A stretch of DNA of 64,000 nucleotides, from the NCBI GenBank assembly GCA_030550025.1, contig JAUQQC010000001.1, forward strand, positions 248,001 to 312,000, read 5' to 3'. A program made the position numbers and the translations under genes. The notes beneath the pieces are model-generated. The model made no database searches and was not told where the DNA came from. It saw only the letters and a program-made list of their open reading frames with translations. Source of the stretch: Acidobacteriota bacterium. GTDB taxonomy: Bacteria > Acidobacteriota > Blastocatellia > HR10. Shown here one piece after another: positions 25,189 to 33,870 of the stretch; position 1 is the first letter of the stretch, and each line of letters opens with the position of its first letter.

Positions 25189-26219
25189 GTCCCCTCAAGT
25201 CGAAAACATGGTCGAACGACTCCGACGACCATGCCTCGATGATTTTTCACCTCTCCGCTGTAGTAGGCCGATAGCTTATCAAGGGCTGCGCCCTCGAGCA
25301 ACCTAAGCTGTCGCAAGACCTCCAGCACGACGAGATTCCGGGCGCGGCGCTCATCGCCGTCCTCGATCTTGATGGCGATGCCCGCCCCTTCGGGAAACCG
25401 TGAGCATGGGAAAATGCCGAGCGCATAGATGCCTTCGGCGCCGGCTTTGGCGAGCACGCGCCCGCCGGTCTCGCGCAGGAGATCGGTATCCAAGCGACGG
25501 CGTGTCCCGCCCACCATCTCCGGATACTCGCGCATGGCGCGCGTGACCTCGGCGATCGCAGCGCACAAGGGCGCTTCGAGGCCAGCGGCCTCCGGATTCG
25601 CCAGACGGGCGTAGGCCAGCGCCATGCGCTCCAACGGGAGCGCGAACGTGGGCGCACTGCAGCCGTCCACTCCGATGCAAATCTCCGACACGGGCAGATC
25701 CACCAGTCGCGCGAGCGTTCGCCGAATCTCCTGTTGAACGGGATGCTCGGGATCGAGGTAGCGCTCGATGTCGCTCTGCCAGAACCGGGCGAGCGCGAGC
25801 ATCCCGGCGTGTTTGCCCGAGCAGGCGTTATGTAACGGCGTCACGCCCTCTGGACCTAAGCATCGCGCCGTCTCCACGTCGAAAGGGGGATGGAGCCCGC
25901 ACTGAAGCGCCGACTCGTGGAGGCCGATCTTCCGAAGGAGCTGCGCAACCGTCTCTACATGCTGCAGTTCACCACTGTGGGAGCCACAGATGAGAGCCAA
26001 CTCCCGTGGCGTGATCCCGAAATGGCGCACGGCGCCACTGGTCACCAACGGCAGCGCTTGAATCGGCTTGGCCGCCGAGCGCAAGTAGGTCACGAAGTGG
26101 GGATCTCCGAGGTTGAAGAGCTTCCGCCCGTGCGGATCAGAGACGACGAGCATCGCGCGATGGCGCGATTCCATAAGAGAGCCTCGCATGACTTCGACGA
26201 CCACCGGCGCCGCATCCAT
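25185..26219 (-). CDS. L-asparaginase II family protein
   Basis: A 344-residue protein of the thermolabile L-asparaginase II family (Rhizobium etli AnsA type, unrelated to E. coli AnsB). Family landmarks are V-E-V-x-R-G, E-S-x-H-R at the N-terminus, R-S-A-A-K-P-I-Q-A-L-P, C-G-S-H-S-G-E, N-x-C-S-G-K-H-A-G-M and G-V-D-G-C-S-A-P-T-F. It should hydrolyse asparagine or a related amide. The start is uncertain: ATG at 26219 gives the conserved length; a second ATG at 26270 adds 17 residues. It is transcribed divergently from the AmiE-NamZ fusion. Confidence 0.9.
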   Translation of the reverse strand: MDAAPVVVEVMRGSLMESRHRAMLVVSDPHGRKLFNLGDPHFVTYLRSAAKPIQALPLVTSGAVRHFGITPRELALICGSHSGELQHVETVAQLLRKIGLHESALQCGLHPPFDVETARCLGPEGVTPLHNACSGKHAGMLALARFWQSDIERYLDPEHPVQQEIRRTLARLVDLPVSEICIGVDGCSAPTFALPLERMALAYARLANPEAAGLEAPLCAAIAEVTRAMREYPEMVGGTRRRLDTDLLRETGGRVLAKAGAEGIYALGIFPCSRFPEGAGIAIKIEDGDERRARNLVVLEVLRQLRLLEGAALDKLSAYYSGEVKNHRGMVVGVVRPCFRLEGT

Positions 26220-26378
26220 CGGCAGAAGGGTACCAAACCCATTCGGAGACGGCAAGGAGAGTCGAAGCATCCCCCCACGTGGGCGCGCATTTCGCGTCGC
26301 GAGCGGTTGCGTGCGGACGAGGGCATTCGGTATCTTCCGGCTCTCGAATGAGTCAGCTCTTCGTCGGGGAGGAGGACG

Positions 26379-28775
26379 ATGACGCGATGGGTGCGGGGTT
26401 TGGGCATGAGCCTGATACTCGGCTTGAGCAACACGGGGGTCGGTGCTCCGACGCCGCGTCAGATGGACGCTCCGCTGCCGATCGTCTCCCCGGAGACGGT
26501 CGGGATGTCGGCGCGACACCTGGCGCGCATCGAGGAGGTCGTCCAGGAGGCGATCGCGCGTCGGCAGTTGCCCGGCGCCGTCATCCTCGTCGCGCGTCAG
26601 GGGCGCATCGTCTATTGGCGAGCGTTCGGCTACCGCGCTCTGGAGCCTGAGCGGATTCCGATGACCCGCGATACCGTTTTCGATCTCGCCTCGCTCACGA
26701 AGGTCGTGGCCACTGCTACCTCGGTGATGCTCCTGGTCGAACGCGGGAAGATTCGGTTGGGCGATCCCGTCGCTCGCTATATCCCCGAATTCGCGCAAAA
26801 CGGAAAAGAGCGAATCACCATCGAACACCTGCTCCTGCATCGTGGTGGACTCATCGCCGACAATGACTTGGCTGATTATCGCGATGGTCCGGAGAAGGCG
26901 ATGGAGCGGATTTACGCGCTGGGGACGGTCGCCGAGCCGGGCACACGCTTCATCTACAGCGACGTCGGGTACATTGTGCTCGGCGAACTCGTGCGCCGCG
27001 TCTCGGGCCAGCGTTTGGACGAATTCGCTCGCGAGAATATCTTCCGTCCCCTTGGCATGACGGAGACGACGTTCACCCCCACCGGGGCGCTGCGCCAGCG
27101 GTGCGCGCCCACGGAACGCCGCGAAGGGCGATGGATGCAAGGCGAAGTGCATGATCCGCGCGCCTATGCCCTGGGCGGCGTCGCTGGTCATGCCGGCCTC
27201 TTCTCGACTGCGCGCGATCTGGCCATCTATTGTCAGATGATCCTCAACGGTGGGGGATTTCGCGGCGTGCGCATCCTCAGTCCATTGGGCGTGCGACGCA
27301 TGGTGGAGAGCCGCGGCCTCCCGTTTCAGGAGATGCGTGGTCTTGGATGGGACATCAACACCGGCTACTCCTCCAACCGCGGCGATCTCTTCCCAATCGG
27401 ATCCTTCGGCCACACAGGGTTCACGGGGACGTCGTTCTGGATCGATCCGACGAGTCAGACGTTCGTCATCTTTCTGAGCAATCGCGTCCATCCGGATGGT
27501 CGCGGCGATGTGACGTCGTTGCGCGGACGCGTGGCCTCGATCGTCGCGGCGGCGATCCAGCGCCCGCCCCTGCCGGAGTTGTGGCCCACTCCGCTGACGA
27601 TCCAGCGGGAAGTCGAGCGTCTTCGCGTTCGGGAGAGTCTCGAGACGGCCACCGTGCTCAACGGCATTGACGTCTTGCGCCGCGATGGCTTTCGCCTGCT
27701 CGAAGGCCGACGCGTCGGAGTGATCACGAACCATACGGGACGCGCTCGCGATGGGACGAGCACGATTGATCTGTTGGCGCGTGCCCCCACTGTGACGCTT
27801 GTGGCGCTCTTCAGTCCCGAACACGGCTTGCGCGGACAGGCCGACGAACCCGTGGGGGATACGGTGGATGAGAAGACGGGACTCCCCGTCTACAGCCTCT
27901 ACGGGCCGCGGCAACGACCGACGGCCGAAATGCTTCGCGGTCTGGATACGCTCGTCTTCGACATCCAGGATATCGGCGCACGGTTCTACACGTACATCAC
28001 GACAATGGGATATGCCATGGAAGAAGCCGCCGCGCGCGGGATCCGCTTCATCGTGCTCGATCGCCCGAACCCGATCAACGGGCAGGACGTGGAAGGTCCT
28101 GTGGCCGATCCCGACGCGCTCTCGTTCACGGCGTATCATTCGATCCCCATCCGGCACGGGATGACGATCGGCGAGCTGGCGCTCCTGTTCAATGCGGAAC
28201 GAAAGATCGGGGCTGATCTCCACATCGTGAGGATGGAGGGGTGGAAGCGCGAGTACTGGTTCGATCAAACCGGACAAGAGTGGGTGAATCCGTCGCCCAA
28301 CATGCGGAGCCTCACGGCGGCAGCGCTCTATCCGGGTATTGCGCTTCTGGAGACGACGAACGTCTCCGTGGGGCGGGGAACGGATCGGCCCTTCGAGCTG
28401 TTCGGGGCGCCGTGGATGGACGGACGACGCGTGGCCGAAGAGCTGAATCGGCGCGGGATCCCCGGCGTACGCTTCGTTCCCATTCGGTTCACTCCCCGGG
28501 CGAGCACGTTCGCTGGAGAGGAGTGTGGAGGTGTGGCCATCATCATCACTGAACGCGCGGCGGTGCGACCGGTGCGCCTGGGAATCGAGATCGCCGTCGT
28601 CTTGCACCGGCTGTATCCTGAGACGTGGCGGATCGACGCCTTCGGACGTTTGCTCGCTCATCGCCGAACGTTGGAGTTGCTCAAAAGTGGCGCCGATGCC
28701 GATACGATCGAACGCGCGTGGCAGGCGGAGTTAGAGCAATTCCGACACATCCGCCAGCGGTATCTGCTCTATTGA
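26379..28775 (+). CDS. AmiE-like (beta-lactamase fold) and NamZ-like (DUF1343) fusion, muropeptide recycling
   Basis: A 798-residue secreted protein joining two enzymes. After a signal peptide (about 1-23), residues about 40-400 are a serine beta-lactamase-fold hydrolase with S-L-T-K (S-x-x-K) and Y-S-D-V-G-Y. Residues about 425-798 are DUF1343, with G-V-I-T-N-H-T-G, S-P-E-H-G-L-R-G, F-D-I-Q-D-I-G-A-R-F-Y-T-Y and R-P-N-P-I-N-G. In Bacillus subtilis, neighbouring genes encode AmiE (MurNAc-L-Ala amidase, beta-lactamase fold) and NamZ (exo-N-acetylmuramidase, DUF1343). The fusion would trim peptidoglycan fragments in the periplasm. GGGGAGGAGGACG precedes the ATG. Confidence 0.88.
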   Translation: MTRWVRGLGMSLILGLSNTGVGAPTPRQMDAPLPIVSPETVGMSARHLARIEEVVQEAIARRQLPGAVILVARQGRIVYWRAFGYRALEPERIPMTRDTVFDLASLTKVVATATSVMLLVERGKIRLGDPVARYIPEFAQNGKERITIEHLLLHRGGLIADNDLADYRDGPEKAMERIYALGTVAEPGTRFIYSDVGYIVLGELVRRVSGQRLDEFARENIFRPLGMTETTFTPTGALRQRCAPTERREGRWMQGEVHDPRAYALGGVAGHAGLFSTARDLAIYCQMILNGGGFRGVRILSPLGVRRMVESRGLPFQEMRGLGWDINTGYSSNRGDLFPIGSFGHTGFTGTSFWIDPTSQTFVIFLSNRVHPDGRGDVTSLRGRVASIVAAAIQRPPLPELWPTPLTIQREVERLRVRESLETATVLNGIDVLRRDGFRLLEGRRVGVITNHTGRARDGTSTIDLLARAPTVTLVALFSPEHGLRGQADEPVGDTVDEKTGLPVYSLYGPRQRPTAEMLRGLDTLVFDIQDIGARFYTYITTMGYAMEEAAARGIRFIVLDRPNPINGQDVEGPVADPDALSFTAYHSIPIRHGMTIGELALLFNAERKIGADLHIVRMEGWKREYWFDQTGQEWVNPSPNMRSLTAAALYPGIALLETTNVSVGRGTDRPFELFGAPWMDGRRVAEELNRRGIPGVRFVPIRFTPRASTFAGEECGGVAIIITERAAVRPVRLGIEIAVVLHRLYPETWRIDAFGRLLAHRRTLELLKSGADADTIERAWQAELEQFRHIRQRYLLY

Positions 28776-28993
28776 GCGCGCCTGACGAACGGGCCTCGCG
28801 CTTCCTTCGGGAGCTGTCCCAACACTGGCTCTGACGTCTTGCGTCCGCGTTCGGTGCGGTCGCAGTCCGCATCGGGGCGCATTGGGAGCGAGCGTGCGCC
28901 TTCACAGCAAGCAAGTTGAGTGTTCCTGCGGCTCTCGCATTCCTGGGGGCGACAGCTCGCTCTTTCCACGGGAGCGCCATCGTCGGGAGAGGA

Positions 28994-30616
28994 TCACTCG
29001 GTCTCACCGCGAAAGATGGCCGGGAGAGTCAGCAGCAGGATTTTCACATCGAGCCAGAGCGACCAGTGCTCGATGTAATAGAGGTCCAACTCGACCATGC
29101 GCTCGAAGGGAAGACGATTCCGCCCACTCACTTGCCAGAGTCCGGTGATTCCAGGCTTCACCTCCAGTCGTTTTCGATGCCAGCTCGAATAGTGTTCGAC
29201 CTCGTAAGGGATGGGGGGGCGCGGCCCGACCACGCTCATCTCGCCTTTGAGGACGTTGAGGAATTGCGGCAGCTCATCCAAGCTCCAGCGCCGAAGCCAT
29301 CGTCCGATGCGCGTGATGCGGCGATCGTTCGGGACCTTCCCGTAAAGCACCCGACGGGCGTCATCCGGTTGACGTTCGCTCTCCAGGCGCGGCGCGTTGA
29401 TGGCCGGGGCCACGCGGAGCGATCCGCGAATCAATTGGGTCATCATCGCTCGGTGGGGTTGTTCGTCCGCATCGGCGCGCATCGTGCGGAATTTGTAGAG
29501 CGTGAAGAGGCGTCCGTCCATGCCGACGCGCTCTTGGCGAAAGAGGATGGGACCGCGCGAATCGAGCTTGATGAGCACAGCGATGAGCAGCAACAGCGGG
29601 CCGAGCAGAATCAGGGCCAGAAGCGCGATGGTCACGTCAAAAGCGCGCTTGAGATAGCGATTGGGACCGCGCAGAGGCTCCTGGAAGAGCTTGATCATGG
29701 GGAGCACGCCGATCTGATCGAGCTCCGTCTTGCTGGGGAGGCAACTCAGGAGGTTCGGCACGACGCTGAAGGCGACGCGGCTCGTGCGCCAGCAGCGCAA
29801 GATCGTCTCAAAGAGCAGGTCCGGGTTGAGCGCCGGGTCGGTGATGAACACCTGCTCGATGCGAAATTGGCGAACGATCTCCGGCAAATCCTCGACGCGC
29901 CCTATGCGGAGGGAGGGAGGGGAGGACGTCTTCCCCGGTACGGGGGAGGTCGAGAGCACACCCACGATGCGATAGCCCAGTTGCGGCTTCGCCCGCATCT
30001 CGGAGAGGCAGAGCTCGGCCAAATCCCCCTCGCCGACGATCACCGCCGGAATGAGGTTGTAGCCGCGCCGCCGGGCCAGAACTTGCGCTCGGCGCACGAA
30101 CGCGCGCACGCCGAGCACGACGAGCGTGAGCAGCCCCCAATGCAAGAGGAAGATGCCGCGCGAGTACGAGAATTCGCGAAATTCGAAGATGCCACGATAC
30201 ATGAAGGCGAGGACGATTAAGACGAAGGAGGTCATCGTCGTCGCCCGCAGCACACCGAACGCATCTTCGACCCAGGAGAACGCTCCCTTGAGCGCGTATA
30301 ACCGCGCCGACCGTAGCCAGAGGAAGAGCGGAAGAGGAGTTATGAGACAGATCTCCAGATACGGTCGAAACGCCTCCAGCGCGAGTGTCCGCACCAACTC
30401 GCGCGGATGCGCGAGAGCGAGGAGATCGCCGGCCGTTGGCGGCCACGGGATATAGCGTAGGCGATAGGCGAGCAGAAACGTCCCCCACGCGAGCGCGGCG
30501 TCCACAAGGCCAAGGAGCCCTTGAATGACCGTGAGGGGGAACGCTCGCGGGATCGCGCGCGGCCCTGTCCCTCTTCCCTTCGATCTCGCTTGTGGGGCGT
30601 GTGCGACACCAGCCAC
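28994..30616 (-). CDS. Polyprenyl-phosphate sugar-1-phosphate transferase (WbaP/WcaJ type)
   Basis: A 540-residue initiating enzyme of surface-polysaccharide assembly; it puts the first sugar phosphate on undecaprenyl phosphate. Four or five transmembrane helices and a Rossmann-like CoA-binding-type domain fill residues about 20-310. The catalytic half (about 340-540) has the bacterial sugar transferase signatures [34 protein letters not shown] and L[11 protein letters not shown]. The GTG at 30616 lies 7 nt after a TATAAT box, so I take it as the start of a leaderless message. Confidence 0.9.
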   Translation of the reverse strand: MAGVAHAPQARSKGRGTGPRAIPRAFPLTVIQGLLGLVDAALAWGTFLLAYRLRYIPWPPTAGDLLALAHPRELVRTLALEAFRPYLEICLITPLPLFLWLRSARLYALKGAFSWVEDAFGVLRATTMTSFVLIVLAFMYRGIFEFREFSYSRGIFLLHWGLLTLVVLGVRAFVRRAQVLARRRGYNLIPAVIVGEGDLAELCLSEMRAKPQLGYRIVGVLSTSPVPGKTSSPPSLRIGRVEDLPEIVRQFRIEQVFITDPALNPDLLFETILRCWRTSRVAFSVVPNLLSCLPSKTELDQIGVLPMIKLFQEPLRGPNRYLKRAFDVTIALLALILLGPLLLLIAVLIKLDSRGPILFRQERVGMDGRLFTLYKFRTMRADADEQPHRAMMTQLIRGSLRVAPAINAPRLESERQPDDARRVLYGKVPNDRRITRIGRWLRRWSLDELPQFLNVLKGEMSVVGPRPPIPYEVEHYSSWHRKRLEVKPGITGLWQVSGRNRLPFERMVELDLYYIEHWSLWLDVKILLLTLPAIFRGETE

Positions 30617-30623
30617 GAGCGTG

Positions 30624-30653
30624 ATTATATTCAGACGGTCATCGGGCGCGCAA
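30624..30653 (-). promoter_or_regulatory. Promoter of the sugar transferase gene, leaderless
   Basis: On the minus strand: TTGCGC (plus coordinates 30648-30653), an 18-nt spacer, TATAAT (30624-30629). The GTG start codon begins at 30616, where transcription itself should begin. There is no Shine-Dalgarno sequence. The box partly overlaps the end of the glycosyltransferase gene. Confidence 0.65.
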
Positions 30654-31889
30654 ATCCGCGGCGCTTCGTCGGCCCACGCGCGCCATGAGGGTGCCGTAGA
30701 GTTGCTCGATCGTCTCGACCATGTGCTTCCACGAGAAATGCATGTGGACGCGCTCGCGTCCTCGTCGTCCCATCTCGCGTGCTCGATCTGGATGGGCGAG
30801 CAAGAATCCAATGGCCTCGGCGAGCTTCTCGGGTTCGCGTGGGGGAACGAGCAATCCCGTCTCCCCTTCCACGACGACTTCCGGCACGCCGTCCACGTGC
30901 GTGGCGACGACGGGACGCGCTGCCGCCATCGCTTCCAAAATCGAAAACGGCATGCCTTCGTAAAGGGAGGAGAGGACGAACACATCCATCGCCGCGAGGA
31001 GACGCGGCACGTCCTCGCGGTATCCCGTGAAGCGGACGCTCGCGCGCAGCCCTCGAGCTTCGACCAGCTGTTCCAGCTCGGCGCGGCGTTCGCCTTCGCC
31101 GATGATGAGGAACTGGGCGTCGGGAAATCTCTGACGCAGCAAGGCCGCCGCCTCGATGAAATCCTCCGTCGCCTTCTGGAGCGAGAGACGTCCGACCGTT
31201 CCCACAATGGGTGCGCTCGCGTGCAGTCCGAATTCCGCGGCCACCGAAGCGCGCATCCCTTCGGTGGGAAAATCTTCGACGCGAATGCCGTGCGGGATGA
31301 CCCTGAGCTTTCCTGGGACGATCGGATAGTTGGCGAGCGCTCGGCGCCGATTCGTCTCCGAGTCCACGAGCATGACGTGTACGCACCGATAGGCGAGCCA
31401 CAGCGCCAGTCGTCCCTTCCACGTATAGACGTTCGGGGGGATCGTCGGCAGATGGTTTGTGGCGATCCGCACGGGAATGCCCGCGAGCGTCGCCGCTAAG
31501 ATGGCGTACCGACAGGCGAACGGATGATGGAGATTGAAATGAGCGATGTCCGGCTGATGCGTTCGGAAGAACGTGATGAGGGCAGGCACGTGCTGTGGGC
31601 GTTCGCCGGGCAACGCGTGGAGGCGAAGTCCTGCCTGATGCGCCCATCGGAGCAACGGCGCAAGCGCTTCCGTTTGCGGGCAGACGAGGCTCACGTCCCA
31701 CGCTTCGCGATCCAAGCCCTCGATGATCTCGCGAACGTAGGCTTCCGCCCCTCCCCAGGAGCGACTCTCCAAAACATACATGAGCGCGGGCCTTGGCGCT
31801 GCCTCTGCCGCCGCCCTTCGCCGAGCGCGAGATCGGCGCGCGACATCACCTACCGTTGGGGACGCATCTTCGCGCGGGCGGTTCACCAT
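30639..31889 (-). CDS. Glycosyltransferase family 4
   Basis: A 416-residue GT-B retaining glycosyltransferase. The N-terminal half opens with S-W-G-G-A-E-A-Y-V. The C-terminal half has G-R-L-S-L-Q-K and the donor-binding E-G-M-P-F-S-I-L-E-A-M-A-A (E-x7-E), as in GT4. It should transfer an activated sugar during polysaccharide or lipid-linked glycan synthesis at the cytoplasmic face. I take ATG 31889, 4 nt after the methyltransferase stop; ATG 31922 would overlap that gene. The sugar transferase follows directly. Confidence 0.9.
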   Translation of the reverse strand: MVNRPREDASPTVGDVARRSRARRRAAAEAAPRPALMYVLESRSWGGAEAYVREIIEGLDREAWDVSLVCPQTEALAPLLRWAHQAGLRLHALPGERPQHVPALITFFRTHQPDIAHFNLHHPFACRYAILAATLAGIPVRIATNHLPTIPPNVYTWKGRLALWLAYRCVHVMLVDSETNRRRALANYPIVPGKLRVIPHGIRVEDFPTEGMRASVAAEFGLHASAPIVGTVGRLSLQKATEDFIEAAALLRQRFPDAQFLIIGEGERRAELEQLVEARGLRASVRFTGYREDVPRLLAAMDVFVLSSLYEGMPFSILEAMAAARPVVATHVDGVPEVVVEGETGLLVPPREPEKLAEAIGFLLAHPDRAREMGRRGRERVHMHFSWKHMVETIEQLYGTLMARVGRRSAADLRAR

Positions 31890-31893
31890 CGCT

Positions 31894-32829
31894 TTATTCT
31901 GATTCGCGCGCTTTGTGCGCATAGACCTCAAGCCCTCCGGCGTACGCCAAGGGTGAGAGCAAGAGCTTGTGATGAACGATGACGGTCCACCGCACGACGC
32001 GTCGAGCGATCGAATAGAGGAACCAAAACGGCGTTCGACGGTCATGCCGATCGCCCAAATGCTGGCGCGCGCGCGCGATCCCATCTTCGAGCCATTCCGG
32101 GGCTCGGTAGTCGGGGGCGATGGCCCGGATCCGGAGCACTTGGAAGCCGCAGGCGACGAGCAAGCGCAGCAACGTCTCCGCCGTGAAGAAGTTCAGATGT
32201 TCCGGCGGCTTGAACTCCTTCCAGAGCGCAGGGGCTCGTTGCACGAGGCGGTGTCCGGCATTCGGCGTCGAGAGTGCAAGCAACCCTCCAGGGCGCAGCA
32301 ACCGATAGAAGCGCTGCAGCTCGGCGCGTGGATCTGGGACGTGCTCCAGATATTCCCAGAGCGTGATGACGTCGAACGTACGCCCCTCTCGAAGAAGGAG
32401 CTCGGGCGAAGAGACGACGCGGCATCCCGTGAGTCGTTCGGCCTCATGGGCCGCCTCCGGTGCGATCTCGATGCCCGACACCTCCCATCCGCGTTCTTGG
32501 GCGACTTTGAGGAAGATGCCGATCGCGCATCCGACGTCCAGGAGCGTGCCTCGGTCTACGTAGCATTCGATCACCGACAGACGCTCGCGCGCCTGCGCTT
32601 CCCAGAAGGAGCGTAGAGCCGCATAGTCCGCATAGCCCAACGGGCCCTCGCTCCGAAAATACGCCGGATCGGTATAGAGCGCACGCAGGGTTGCCGGGTC
32701 CGGAGTGGGATGAACGAAGAGGAAGGAGCACGCGGCGCATCGCACGATCCGGTATCCGTCCTTCTCCAGGAACGGCACGAAGCGATCGCTGCCGCACACG
32801 GCGCATGCGCGCTCCATAGGGCGGATCAA
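31894..32829 (-). CDS. Class I SAM-dependent methyltransferase with N-terminal zinc ribbon
   Basis: A 311-residue methyltransferase. The N-terminus has C-A-V-C and C-A-A-C pairs spaced as a zinc ribbon (about residues 9-35). The SAM-binding loop is L-L-D-V-G-C-A-I-G, with I-T-L-W-E-Y-L-E-H-V-P-D-P as the family's later motif. These proteins often methylate glycan or glycolipid precursors and sit in polysaccharide clusters, as here. The TTG start at 32829 overlaps the stop of the upstream dehydrogenase (TTGA); ATG at 32817 is the alternative. Confidence 0.88.
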   Translation of the reverse strand: MIRPMERACAVCGSDRFVPFLEKDGYRIVRCAACSFLFVHPTPDPATLRALYTDPAYFRSEGPLGYADYAALRSFWEAQARERLSVIECYVDRGTLLDVGCAIGIFLKVAQERGWEVSGIEIAPEAAHEAERLTGCRVVSSPELLLREGRTFDVITLWEYLEHVPDPRAELQRFYRLLRPGGLLALSTPNAGHRLVQRAPALWKEFKPPEHLNFFTAETLLRLLVACGFQVLRIRAIAPDYRAPEWLEDGIARARQHLGDRHDRRTPFWFLYSIARRVVRWTVIVHHKLLLSPLAYAGGLEVYAHKARESE

Positions 32830-33722
32830 GAAGCGCCTTCTTCCGGCGCCAGGCCAGCCATCTCTTCCAAGACTTTGAGGACGGCCGAGTAGTCCTCTTC
32901 GCCGAAGCCGCGAGCTGTTGTGGCGACGAAGAGTTCGCGAATGACCCCGAAGACCGGCAACGGGACGTTCGCGCGTCGCGCGGCTTCAAGGAGTAGGTCG
33001 ACATCCTTCAGCATGTGCCGAGCGTAGAAGTTCGGGCGGAAGTCCCGATCGCGCATCGTGCGCCCTTTCGATTGATACATCGGGGCGTTCAAGGCCGAAG
33101 CTTCAAGGATTTCGAGAAGACGCGTGGGCGTGATCCCAACGCGGCGGCCGAAGACAAAGGCCTGCGCGAGCGTGAGGATCATGCTGGCGATGAACGAATT
33201 GGCGATGAGCTTCATGTGTGTCGCTTGGGTGATCCGCTCGAAATACCAGATCCTCTGTCCGAGCGCGCGCAGGACGGGTTCGCACCTCTCGTACCCTTGG
33301 CGATCCCCGCCCACGAAAATCAGAAGCGTCCCCTCGGCGGCATGTCGCCAATTCCCCAGAACCGGCGCATGCAGGAAGATCGCGTCGTGCTCGCGATAGG
33401 TGCGCTCCAGGTCTTCCACCGTGCGCGGTGCCACGGTGCTCATGTCCACGTGAATCGCTCGTGGCCGAATTCCGCGCAGCACTCCTTGCGGGCCGCGCGC
33501 GACGTCCTCCAGAGCGTCGGAATCCGAGACCATCGTGATGAGCACCTCGCTGCGACGTGCGACGGCCTCGGGCGAGTCGGCCCAGTGCGCTCCCCGCGCA
33601 AGAAGCGGCTCTGCCTTCTGCGGCGTGCGGCTGAAGACCGTCATCGCGTATCCGGCGCCCAGAAGGCGTTCGGCCATCGGACGCCCCATGATGCCCAGAC
33701 CGATGAAGCCAATGTCGCGCAT
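32826..33722 (-). CDS. NAD-binding beta-hydroxyacid dehydrogenase (3-hydroxyisobutyrate dehydrogenase family)
   Basis: A 298-residue dehydrogenase starting M-R-D-I-G-F-I-G-L-G-I-M-G-R-P-M, the N-terminal Rossmann signature of this family. D-M-S-T-V is the substrate-binding segment, and the catalytic Lys is in M-K-L-I-A-N-S. Members oxidise 3-hydroxyisobutyrate, tartronate semialdehyde or succinic semialdehyde analogues. GGAGGG precedes ATG 33722. Position at the head of a glycan-related operon is unusual for a valine-degradation enzyme, so the substrate is open. Confidence 0.9.
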   Translation of the reverse strand: MRDIGFIGLGIMGRPMAERLLGAGYAMTVFSRTPQKAEPLLARGAHWADSPEAVARRSEVLITMVSDSDALEDVARGPQGVLRGIRPRAIHVDMSTVAPRTVEDLERTYREHDAIFLHAPVLGNWRHAAEGTLLIFVGGDRQGYERCEPVLRALGQRIWYFERITQATHMKLIANSFIASMILTLAQAFVFGRRVGITPTRLLEILEASALNAPMYQSKGRTMRDRDFRPNFYARHMLKDVDLLLEAARRANVPLPVFGVIRELFVATTARGFGEEDYSAVLKVLEEMAGLAPEEGAS

Positions 33723-33809
33723 GAGTCCCTCCTCGCGAGATGAATCACGCTCCCCACGTGTGGAACATCTTAAGATCGGCGCGTTCCGAAGGCAAGGAGG
33801 GCAGTCGAG

Positions 33810-33838
33810 TTGCTCATCTTCCGATCTCCCCCTACAAT
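33810..33838 (+). promoter_or_regulatory. Promoter of the Ser/Thr kinase gene
   Basis: TTGCTC (33810-33815), a 17-nt spacer and TACAAT (33833-33838). Transcription would begin near 33845, giving a leader of at most about 25 nt to the ATG at 33871 and about 5 nt to the ATG at 33850. Confidence 0.65.
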
Positions 33839-33870
33839 TAGGCGGGAGGATGCGGAGCATCGTGAGGGGG

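Noticed and set aside
25185-28661. An 1,158-codon minus-strand open frame running from the asparaginase-type gene across the whole AmiE-NamZ region
   Set aside because: Only its last about 345 codons match a protein family. The rest lies opposite a real gene, has no homology I can see and is Arg/Asp/His-rich as expected of antisense GC-rich frames.
30639-31207. Upstream extension of the sugar transferase frame into the glycosyltransferase gene
   Set aside because: The extension is in another frame of a clear GT4 gene. The GTG at 30616, right after a TATAAT box, gives a complete family-like protein.
33535-33870. A longer N-terminus for the Ser/Thr kinase
   Set aside because: It would overlap the divergent dehydrogenase gene and include the promoter at 33810-33838. 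The family start begins M-I-G-K-T-L-G-H-Y.
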